Below, one piece after another: positions 53,388 to 61,167 of a stretch of DNA of 64,000 bases. The stretch's first letter is position 1; each line of letters opens with the position of its first letter. The notes under the pieces were generated by a model. The model was not told where the DNA came from and ran no database searches. It worked only from the letters and a program-made list of their open reading frames with translations. Origin of the DNA: Xanthomonas floridensis. GTDB lineage: Bacteria; Pseudomonadota; Gammaproteobacteria; Xanthomonadales; Xanthomonadaceae. Position numbers and translations under genes: made by a program. The stretch lies in assembly GCF_001642575.1 (NCBI RefSeq), contig NZ_LXNG01000001.1, positions 124,001-188,000 on the forward strand, given 5' to 3'.

Positions 53388-54923
53388 TTAGAGTGTGTTA
53401 CCTACAGCAGGCATATTGCGAAACGCTCTCGGGCTCACCCCCACCAACCGTCGGAAGCTCTTCTCGAAATGGCTCAGATCGCCGAAGCCTACCTTCAACG
53501 CCACTTCGGTGATGCGTAGCTTTCGTTGCTTCTGCAGCAGCTCTTTCGCCTTCTCGATGCGCAGTTGCTGCAGCATCGGTTTGAACGGGATGCCGAGTTC
53601 GTCGCGGAACAAAAAGCCCAGATGCGACTGGCTGACGTGCGCCTGCCGAGCCAGTTCGCCCAAGGTCAGCGACTCAGCGTAGTGCTCACCCAGATGTACC
53701 AGGGCGCGCCGCAGTGCATCGTGCAGGCTGGCGAGACGTTGGCCGGGGCGATGCGGGAGGCCGGCGATCCAGTCGACCGGGGTTTCCGGTGGCGCTGGCT
53801 CGCCTGGCGGATCGGCCTGTTGCGGCATAGTCGCGTGCGCATTGCGCTGCGCTCCTTGCGCCCGGTCTTCCAGCAGACGCGGCGCGTGGCGCTGGATATC
53901 GGCAATGCTGATCGGCCTGCCGGCAGTCATGACCGCCAGGCGCAGCACCACCCGCTGCAGCTCCTGAAGGTTTTCCGGCCATGGGTAGTGGAGCAGGGCG
54001 TCCATCAGCACCTCAGTGACCACCTGACCGTGATCCAAACCATGCCGATCCAGCATGCGTTCGACGTGAAAGCCGATGTCCACCCGCCGCTTACGCAACG
54101 GCGCGAGCTCGAACGCCAGGACATCCAGTTGCGAGAGCAGCGCCCGCGAAAAGCGTCCGGCCAGCACGCGGCGCGATAGATCGGCGGTGGTGGAAGCGAC
54201 TATTCGGGGCAGGCCCTCGCCGCCCAACGCAAACCCGGTATTGCAGCGGCCTCGGAGATGTCCTGCCACCTGGCGTTGCAGCGCGTCGTCTAGCTCCTCC
54301 ACGCCCTGCAGGAACAGCGTTCCTCCTGCTGCGCGCTCGAACCATGCTGCCGGCACGTCGGCAGGAGCGGTACAATCGATCGCAACGAACGGCCCATCGC
54401 GCCAGGGCGCAGTGGCGTGCAGCAGGGTCGCCACATGCTCTTTTTCGGTACCGAACTCGCCGCGCACGATGACTGGCAAGCAGCTGTACGCGGCCTGCTC
54501 GACGAATTCGTCGATCATCCAGACGTCTTCGCAAACCCCTACGATCATCCACGATCGAGCGAGGTGTTCTTCCGCCCAGGTCCGCGCTGCATCGCGCTTG
54601 ATCAAATACGCACAATACGTTGCAATCTGCTCGCACAGCGTCATCGCTTGCGTGGTCATGCCGCAGTGGATCGGGGTCACGTGCAGCGTACCGAGCATTT
54701 GCCTGGCGTACTGGACGGGGAAACACTGCTCGAACGTCGTCTGGTTGTTCGCCTGATCCGGAGCAGGCAGATCGCTTTCCTCCGCCTCCAAAGAGAACTC
54801 GCATACCGCACCGTTCAAAATCTCGCTCTGCGATAGTTCCGCGGCAATTTTCTCCAGCATTTTTGCCAAGGAATCACCGGGAAGATAGGCGCGCTGTAAA
54901 ACATCGAAGACTTGCTTTTCCAT
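53388..54923 (-). CDS. AraC-family regulator with decayed NtrC-type AAA domain
   Basis: 511 residues from the ATG at 54923; an in-frame extension to 55085 is possible but looks non-coding. An N-terminal sensory-like region (about 1-120) is followed by a sigma-54-activator-like AAA domain (about 125-350) with Walker A changed to GEFGTEKEHVA, no GAFTGA loop, and Walker B changed to TLFLQGVEEL. The C-terminus is an AraC double helix-turn-helix (LTLGELARQAHVSQSHLGFLF; ITEVALKVGFGDLSHFEKSFRRLVG). It likely activates the R-body genes or the divergent exporter by ordinary AraC action. Confidence 0.85.
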   Translation of the reverse strand: MEKQVFDVLQRAYLPGDSLAKMLEKIAAELSQSEILNGAVCEFSLEAEESDLPAPDQANNQTTFEQCFPVQYARQMLGTLHVTPIHCGMTTQAMTLCEQIATYCAYLIKRDAARTWAEEHLARSWMIVGVCEDVWMIDEFVEQAAYSCLPVIVRGEFGTEKEHVATLLHATAPWRDGPFVAIDCTAPADVPAAWFERAAGGTLFLQGVEELDDALQRQVAGHLRGRCNTGFALGGEGLPRIVASTTADLSRRVLAGRFSRALLSQLDVLAFELAPLRKRRVDIGFHVERMLDRHGLDHGQVVTEVLMDALLHYPWPENLQELQRVVLRLAVMTAGRPISIADIQRHAPRLLEDRAQGAQRNAHATMPQQADPPGEPAPPETPVDWIAGLPHRPGQRLASLHDALRRALVHLGEHYAESLTLGELARQAHVSQSHLGFLFRDELGIPFKPMLQQLRIEKAKELLQKQRKLRITEVALKVGFGDLSHFEKSFRRLVGVSPRAFRNMPAVGNTL

Positions 54924-55350
54924 TGATAGTCCGACCTGATCACTGGCGCGCTGGGAAGGCGGCCATACCCAAGTCGCGCCATCCCTGACCAGACCGTCGG
55001 CAAAGCTCCAAGAACTGCATTCGCTTTTAGGTTCAACGCTCGCGCCTTCCGCTCGATCACTCCATCGCAACGCGAGGAAACCCACGCTTGCCTTGGCTGG
55101 ATCTCTCGGAGGCGCAAAAGATTTGCCGGCGAATCCAACGCTTGTAGCAAGCCATAGCGGGCATTAGCACGTGGCCAATCCTCTGTCCCGACGATTCGTG
55201 ACATGTGGCCGCCCGACATTCAATTGGGTGAGACGGGTCTCATTCGATGAAGGTGCAGCGCCCCTCGCTGCGGCGGACTCAAGCAACGACGTGCCGCGTA
55301 TCGTTGCGACTTCCTGCACAGTGGTGTGGAGATAATGGGTCGTCCTTCAT
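54924..55350. other. Divergent intergenic region between the AraC regulator and the DHA2 exporter
   Basis: 427 bases with no supported gene. It holds the promoters of the two divergent genes. I could not identify an AraC operator by eye. Confidence 0.45.
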
Positions 55351-56784
55351 ATGGCGATGCCCATGTCTCAGCCCGCCCCCACCTTGCGCGCCTATGCCAC
55401 CATCAAGCCGTTGCTATGGCTGGTGTCGCTGGCGATCTTCATGCAGATGCTGGATGCGACCATCGTCAACACGGCGTTGCCGTCGATGGCGCGCAGCCTG
55501 CGCGAAAGCCCGCTGCAGATGCAGTCGGTGGTGTTCAGCTATGCGCTGGCGGTGGCGATGTTCATTCCAGCCTCCGGGTGGATTGCCGATCGCGTCGGCA
55601 CCCGGCGCACCTTCCTGGCCGCCATCATCGTGTTCACGCTGGGCTCGCTGCTGTGCGCCGCTGCGCAACAACTGCCGCAGCTGGTGGCTGCGCGCGTGAT
55701 CCAAGGTATTGGCGGGGCGATGCTGTTGCCGGTGGGGCGGCTGGCCGTGCTCAAGACGGTGGCGCGCGAAGACTTTCTGCGCGCGATGAGCTTCATCGCC
55801 ATTCCCGCCCTGATCGGCCCGCTGATCGGCCCTACGCTGGGCGGATGGCTGGTGGAAGTGGCATCGTGGCATTGGGTGTTTCTGATCAATCTTCCGATCG
55901 GCATCATCGGTTTTATCGCTGCACTGAGAATCATGCCGGACCATTACGGCGACGCACGCCGGCGCTTCGATCTGGTCGGCTATCTGATGCTGGCGTTCGG
56001 CATGGTGGCGTTGTCGCTGGCGCTGGACGGTATCGCCGAACCCGGCATGCGCCATGCCTTCGTGATGTTGCTTGCGATCGGTGGGCTGGCCGCGCTTGCC
56101 GGTTACTGGCTGCATGCCGGCACGGCCGCCGATGCATTGTTTCCGCTAGCGCTGTTCAAGGTGGCGAGCTATCGCATCGGCATCCTGGGCAACCTGTTCG
56201 CACGGGTCGGCAGCGGCTCGATGCCGTTTCTGATCCCGTTGCTGCTGCAGGTGGGCCTGGAGATGAGCCCGATGCGCGCCGGGCTGATGATGGTGCCGGT
56301 GGCGCTGGCCGGCATGGCCGCCAAGCGCGCCGCGGTCAAACTGGTGGGCCGCTTCGGCTACCGCAACACGCTGATGGTCAACACCGTGCTGGTGGGTCTG
56401 GCGATGGCCAGCTTTGCGCTGATCGAGGCTGGCCAGCCGCTGTGGGTGCGGCTGCTGCAGCTGGCCTGCTTTGGCGGGGTCAATTCATTGCAATTTACCG
56501 TCATGAATACCGTGACCCTGCGCGATCTGGACCGCGAGCAGGCCAGCCCCGGCAACAGCCTGCTGTCGATGGTGATGATGCTGGCGACCGGGTTCGGCGC
56601 GGCGGCAGCCGGCAGCCTGCTCGCCGCGTTCAACACGCACCTGGGCGATACGCACGGCGCCACTGCCGCGCTGCATGCCACCTTCCTGTGCGTGGGCGGC
56701 ATCACCCTGACCTCCACGCTGATCTTCTGGCAGCTGGCCGAAACCCGGCCGCATCCCAAGGATGTGGAGGCAGTGGCGGAATAA
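55351..56784 (+). CDS. DHA2-family MFS multidrug exporter (MdtD-like)
   Basis: 477 residues with about 14 membrane segments. DHA2 marks: MLDATIVNTALPSMA in segment 1, WIADRVGTRRTF loop, and motif C-like PLIGPTLGGWL. MdtD/EmrB group. In-frame ATGs at 55357 and 55363 are also possible starts. It lies divergent to the AraC-type regulator and is followed directly by the repeat element. Confidence 0.88.
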   Translation: MAMPMSQPAPTLRAYATIKPLLWLVSLAIFMQMLDATIVNTALPSMARSLRESPLQMQSVVFSYALAVAMFIPASGWIADRVGTRRTFLAAIIVFTLGSLLCAAAQQLPQLVAARVIQGIGGAMLLPVGRLAVLKTVAREDFLRAMSFIAIPALIGPLIGPTLGGWLVEVASWHWVFLINLPIGIIGFIAALRIMPDHYGDARRRFDLVGYLMLAFGMVALSLALDGIAEPGMRHAFVMLLAIGGLAALAGYWLHAGTAADALFPLALFKVASYRIGILGNLFARVGSGSMPFLIPLLLQVGLEMSPMRAGLMMVPVALAGMAAKRAAVKLVGRFGYRNTLMVNTVLVGLAMASFALIEAGQPLWVRLLQLACFGGVNSLQFTVMNTVTLRDLDREQASPGNSLLSMVMMLATGFGAAAAGSLLAAFNTHLGDTHGATAALHATFLCVGGITLTSTLIFWQLAETRPHPKDVEAVAE

Positions 56785-56896
56785 GAGCAACTGACAAAAC
56801 CACTGCGCGGCCGCCAGATCGGCGCGGCATGTACCACGCGTGCACTCCGCCGTCCGCACCCACCTGACGACCGCTCGCTACGTTCTGTTAGCCGCT
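56785..56896 (-). repeat. Dispersed inverted-end repeat element, copy
   Basis: Starts directly after the exporter's TAA. Reverse-complemented it reads AGCGGCTAACAGAACGTAGC at its outer end, matching the 53248 copy at nearly every base for the first 20, then CAGGTGGGTGCGGACGG and ACGCGTGGTACATGCCG further in. A shorter centre than the other copy. Confidence 0.85.
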
Positions 56897-57298
56897 GTAG
56901 ACGCAATCGCACGGGCTGGAGCCTGCAACGACATGCGAGATATTTGCAGGTGTCGACGTCTTGGCGCGATCTGCGCGCCTTGCAGAAGGATGGCGCAGGC
57001 GAGCGCCTTCGCAAACGCGGCAGGCGGTGTGGAACCGCGATGCTGCCAGAACACGATGCCGTCGCCCTCGCTCGCCTTCGATGCTCACCACGCAGCGGGT
57101 CGTGGACACACTGCCGGTATCCGGCGCCACGCTGCATCGCCGATTGGCGCAGCGGTGACGGCCACGCGCAGGAATGAGCGACGGCCTGTTCAAGACCTGG
57201 CGAAATCACCATGGGCCTGCCCTGAGGCGGCGCGCAGCTTTCCCCTTCAAGGCGCTTCAGCGCTGCGTCACCGCTGTCGTCAGTGGCGGGACCGCGAC
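56897..57298. other. Intergenic region downstream of the sensor kinase gene
   Basis: 402 bases without a supported gene between the repeat element and the 3' end of the first hybrid kinase. Confidence 0.45.
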
Positions 57299-60200
57299 CT
57301 AGATGTCATCGCGCGCACGCACCCGTTGCAGCGCCTCGGCGATGGTGTCCGCCAGCAGTTCGCCGGTCAGCGGTTTGCGCAGGAAACTATCGAAACCCGC
57401 CTCCTGCGCGGCTGGTTCGGCAGCTTCGTCCGAGCGGGCGGTCACTGCGATCAGCGGCATGTCGTAGCCGAACACGCGCAGCTGCCGCGCCAGTGCGAAG
57501 CCATCCAGCCCGGGTAGATCCAGATCCAGCAAGGCGATGTCGAAGGTATTGTCGGCCGCCTCGGTGAGGGCCGCCAGCCCATGCGGCGCATGCACCACCG
57601 AATGGCCCTGGGAGCGCAACAACCCCAAGATGACCTCGGCGATGGTGGGGTCGTCTTCCACCAGCAGGATGCGCTGCGGCGCAACCGCCGCACTGGCGCG
57701 CGGCACCTCGCCGGCCAGCGTGGCATGGGAGATCACCCAGCGCAGCGGCAGGTCCACCACAAAGCGCGTACCCGCGCCGAGCCGGCTGATCACTTCGATA
57801 TGCCCGCCCATTGCCAGCGCCAGTTCCTGGCAGATCGCCAGGCCCAACCCGCTGCCGCCGTAGCGCGAGGTGGTCTTGGCGCCGTCGCCCTGTTCGAAGC
57901 GCTGGAACAGCCGCGCCTTCTGGTCGGCATTGATGCCCGGGCCGGTATCGGCCACTTCGAAGCGCAGGCCCTGATACGAGCCCAGCGTGGTCAGCTTGAG
58001 CCCGACCACCCCGCGCTCGGTGAACTTGATCGCGTTGCTGAGCAGGTTGAGCAGGATCTGCCGGATGCGGGTGGGATCGCCGCTGGCGGTAATGTCGCCC
58101 AGCAGCCCCACTTCCAGGCTGAAATGCAGGCCGCGTTCCTGTGCCAGCGGCGCCATCAGGCTTTCCACTTCGGCCACCAGCTGGCGCACCGAGAACGGCT
58201 GCAGATCCAGCTCCAGGCGTCCGGATTCGATCCGCGCCAGATCCAGCGCGTCGTTGACCAGGCGCAGCAGGTGCGCGCCGGCACGGCGGATCGATTCGGT
58301 GTAGCTGCGCTGCTTGGTGTCCAGCGGGGTCTTGAGCAGCAACTCGCTCATGCCCAGCACGCCGGTCATCGGCGTGCGGACTTCGTGGCCGAGCGTGGCC
58401 AAAAAGCGGGTCTTGGCCAGCGACGCCTGCTCGGCCAGCTCCTGCTTGTGCACCGCCAATTGCCAGGCATTCAAGCGGCGCAGGCGACGGCGGTACAACA
58501 ACACCGCAACGGTGACCAGGCACAGCACCAGCATCGCCAGCACCGCCAGGCCCCACGGCGACAACCACCACGGCGGCATGACCTGGAACCGCAGGCTCTG
58601 GCTGGCCGACCAGATGCCGTCGGCAGTGCGGCCCTGCACCTCAAGCACGTAATGCCCGGCAGGCAGGCGCGAAAACAGGCGCTCGCCGCTGGGGCCGACA
58701 TCGATCCAGTCCGGGTCATAGCCGCTGAGGCGGAAGCGGTAACTGGTGGACTCGGGATTGGTGAAGGTCGGCATGCGCGCCACGATGTGCAGGTCGCGGT
58801 CGCCGTCCTGTATCTGCAGCGGCACGACGCCGGTGACATCCAGCCCACGCTCGCCACGTCGCAGCCCCACCTGTTCGATCAACAACTGCGGGCGACGTAA
58901 ATTGGGGCGCATCGTGGACGGATCGAACACCACCATGCCATCGGAGGTGCCGCCCAGTATCTGCCCGCCGCTTGCCTGCACCAACGAGGCCACCTGCATG
59001 GGGGAGCTGGGCAGCCCGTCGTGCACGTTGTACACGCGGACCAGCTTGCTGCCAGGATCGACGCGGATCAGTCCACGATGACTGGACACCCAGGCCACGC
59101 CACCGGCATCGACCACCATGCCGGTCGGCGCCACTTTCGGAAACTCCTGCTCCTTGCCCACCGTATCCAGATGTTTGAGCTGCGCACCATCCCACAGGTA
59201 CCGCCGCAGCTCGCCTGCCAGCCCCGCCCAGACGATGCCGCCATCTCCCAGGCGGAACACGTAGGTTGGCAGATCGGCGGCGCCGGGAACCGCGATGAAC
59301 CGGTCCGATTGCGGGTCCCACCGCCACAGACCGGCGTTGTTGCTCAGCCAGATCTGCCCATCCGGCCCGGTCCGCATGTCCAGCACAGTCAGCGCCTTCA
59401 GGCCATGGCTTGCATAATCGATCGTCCTGAGCAGTTGCCCCTCGCCGCTCCACAGCTGTATGCCCTGGGTCATCAGCGCCACCCAGATGCGTCCTTGCGC
59501 ATCTTCGGCCATCCGGCCGGGCCTGCCCGCCATCTCGGGGTCGGCCGCGGGATCCACGCTCTGCAGCAGCGGCCAGCGCTTGACCTGGCGCGTGCGCGGG
59601 TCGTAACGCACCAGCGTTCCCTGCACGCCGATCCAGACCATCCCCTGCCTGCTCTCGAACACGGTGTCGGGGACGCGCACCGGATCGATATTGGGCAGAT
59701 GCAGCTTGACCCGGCCGGTCGCCGGATCGAAGTACTCCAGCGCGCTATGCGAGCCTGCCACCCAGACACCACCTGCCGCCGATGGCGCTGTGGCGGTAAT
59801 CGACGGGTTGGTCAGCGACTGCGGGTCATCCTTGTGATGCGAGAACACCGCAAAGGTGTCCCACTGCGGCGGCAGATGCCACAGACCGCCCTCGAGGCTG
59901 GCAAACCACAGCCCTCCTTCACGATCCTGGTAGGACTCGAGCCAGTTGCGGTTGACCAGGCCGTGCGCCGACGCACTGTAGGTCGGCACCTTGGCGACGG
60001 ACGAACCGTCGGTGCTGATGCCCAGCCCAGCGTCGATGTCCAGCCAGTAGCGCCCGCGTCGATCACGCAGCAGCACGCCCCTGACCTGCGGCCTGGTCGG
60101 AGCGCTCTGCCATGGGCGCGTGATGGACCGCTCAGCGGTATCGAGCCGGAACGCATTGCCTGCAAGGTCGCTAACCCACAGCACCTTGCCACCCGGCTCC

Positions 60201-60883
60201 ATGTAGAGCCTGTTGACGGTCTGGTCCGCAACCGGAAGCGGCACGCGCTGCATGCGTTGACCGTCCCAGTGCACGAGCCCGCCCCAGGTGCCGATCCACA
60301 TCGAGCCGTCAGCGGCCGCTTCCAACCCCACGACGCTGTCGGACGGCAGCTGGTGCGGCTCGCTGGCGGCCGCGGAAAAGTGCTGCATGCGCCCGTCCGG
60401 CCGATAGCGGTACACGCCCTGCTTGGCGGTTCCGATCCAGAGCGCGCCATCGGATGCCGTTGCCAGTGTCCACACCATGGCATCGCGCAGTTCCGGAAAC
60501 TGCGGGTCTTCCAGCCGCTGGAAGGTGCGCGTCCTTGCATCCAGGAAGCCGACGCCTCCGTCCTCGAAGCCCAGCCATACGCGATCGTTGGCATCCACGC
60601 AGATGCCCCAGATCACGTTGCTGGTGAGGCCATCTTCCATCCGCCAGATGCGGTAGTTGCGGCCATCGAACCTGGCCAACCCGTCATCGCTGGCGATCCA
60701 CAGGTAGCCCTGCTTGTCTTCGGCAAAATCGTTGATGGTGTCGGAGGGAAGTCCGTCGGCAACCGTCAACTGGCTGGGCACCGGTGTGGCCGGGGTCCGC
60801 GCCTGCGCCGGAAGCACGGCCAGACACAGGCACAACCAGAACGCAGCAAGTGGCCAATGGGCAAGGCGGGTCAGGAGGCGCAC
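57299..60883 (-). CDS. Hybrid sensor kinase with two-component propeller
   Basis: About 1194 residues from a GTG at 60883, where a signal-peptide-like stretch starts (AFWLCLCLAVLPAQA). The periplasmic part has propeller repeats (GYLWIASDDGLARFDG) and a Y_Y_Y domain, then one membrane segment near residue 780. The cytosolic part has HisKA (phosphorylated His in GHEVRTP, about 833), HATPase (YGGSGLGLAIC) and a receiver domain with Asp in LLDLDLPG (about 1121). No DNA-binding domain, so a separate regulator or phosphotransfer partner is needed. No good RBS at this GTG. Tandem with a close paralogue. Confidence 0.88.
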   Translation of the reverse strand: MRLLTRLAHWPLAAFWLCLCLAVLPAQARTPATPVPSQLTVADGLPSDTINDFAEDKQGYLWIASDDGLARFDGRNYRIWRMEDGLTSNVIWGICVDANDRVWLGFEDGGVGFLDARTRTFQRLEDPQFPELRDAMVWTLATASDGALWIGTAKQGVYRYRPDGRMQHFSAAASEPHQLPSDSVVGLEAAADGSMWIGTWGGLVHWDGQRMQRVPLPVADQTVNRLYMEPGGKVLWVSDLAGNAFRLDTAERSITRPWQSAPTRPQVRGVLLRDRRGRYWLDIDAGLGISTDGSSVAKVPTYSASAHGLVNRNWLESYQDREGGLWFASLEGGLWHLPPQWDTFAVFSHHKDDPQSLTNPSITATAPSAAGGVWVAGSHSALEYFDPATGRVKLHLPNIDPVRVPDTVFESRQGMVWIGVQGTLVRYDPRTRQVKRWPLLQSVDPAADPEMAGRPGRMAEDAQGRIWVALMTQGIQLWSGEGQLLRTIDYASHGLKALTVLDMRTGPDGQIWLSNNAGLWRWDPQSDRFIAVPGAADLPTYVFRLGDGGIVWAGLAGELRRYLWDGAQLKHLDTVGKEQEFPKVAPTGMVVDAGGVAWVSSHRGLIRVDPGSKLVRVYNVHDGLPSSPMQVASLVQASGGQILGGTSDGMVVFDPSTMRPNLRRPQLLIEQVGLRRGERGLDVTGVVPLQIQDGDRDLHIVARMPTFTNPESTSYRFRLSGYDPDWIDVGPSGERLFSRLPAGHYVLEVQGRTADGIWSASQSLRFQVMPPWWLSPWGLAVLAMLVLCLVTVAVLLYRRRLRRLNAWQLAVHKQELAEQASLAKTRFLATLGHEVRTPMTGVLGMSELLLKTPLDTKQRSYTESIRRAGAHLLRLVNDALDLARIESGRLELDLQPFSVRQLVAEVESLMAPLAQERGLHFSLEVGLLGDITASGDPTRIRQILLNLLSNAIKFTERGVVGLKLTTLGSYQGLRFEVADTGPGINADQKARLFQRFEQGDGAKTTSRYGGSGLGLAICQELALAMGGHIEVISRLGAGTRFVVDLPLRWVISHATLAGEVPRASAAVAPQRILLVEDDPTIAEVILGLLRSQGHSVVHAPHGLAALTEAADNTFDIALLDLDLPGLDGFALARQLRVFGYDMPLIAVTARSDEAAEPAAQEAGFDSFLRKPLTGELLADTIAEALQRVRARDDI
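57361..58744. repeat. 1.38-kb near-identical repeat, copy 1
   Basis: Matches 61230-62613 at a constant offset of 3869 bases with about a dozen substitutions by eye. It covers the Y_Y_Y end, membrane segment, kinase and most of the receiver domain. Confidence 0.9.
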
Positions 60884-61167
60884 CGGATCAGTTTCACGAC
60901 AAGTGCGCGCATAGTGCGGGCCACGCGCGGTGCGGGCAAGCCCGGGCCGGCCGCTGCCGATCCTGCGTGTCTGCAGACTCCGGGCACAGGTCTCGCACCT
61001 GATGTTGCCGGATGGCGAACGCCGCCAGGCACGTCGCCGAATGCGCCCAGTCGAAACATCCGGGGCGCTAGCCAGTTGCCCGGGGCGCACCGACGTACGG
61101 CTGATCCATAGCAGCGCGTGGGCGTCACCCTTTTACAGGCACAGCTGACGCTGGACGACGTTTTCAG
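60884..61167. other. Spacer between the two hybrid kinase genes
   Basis: 284 bases with no gene supported. It should carry the promoter of the downstream kinase on the minus strand. Confidence 0.45.

Noticed and set aside
54924..55085. N-terminal extension of the AraC-type regulator to 55085
   Set aside because: The added 54 residues have no domain character, and the ATG at 54923 begins the recognisable protein; a definite RBS is missing for either start.
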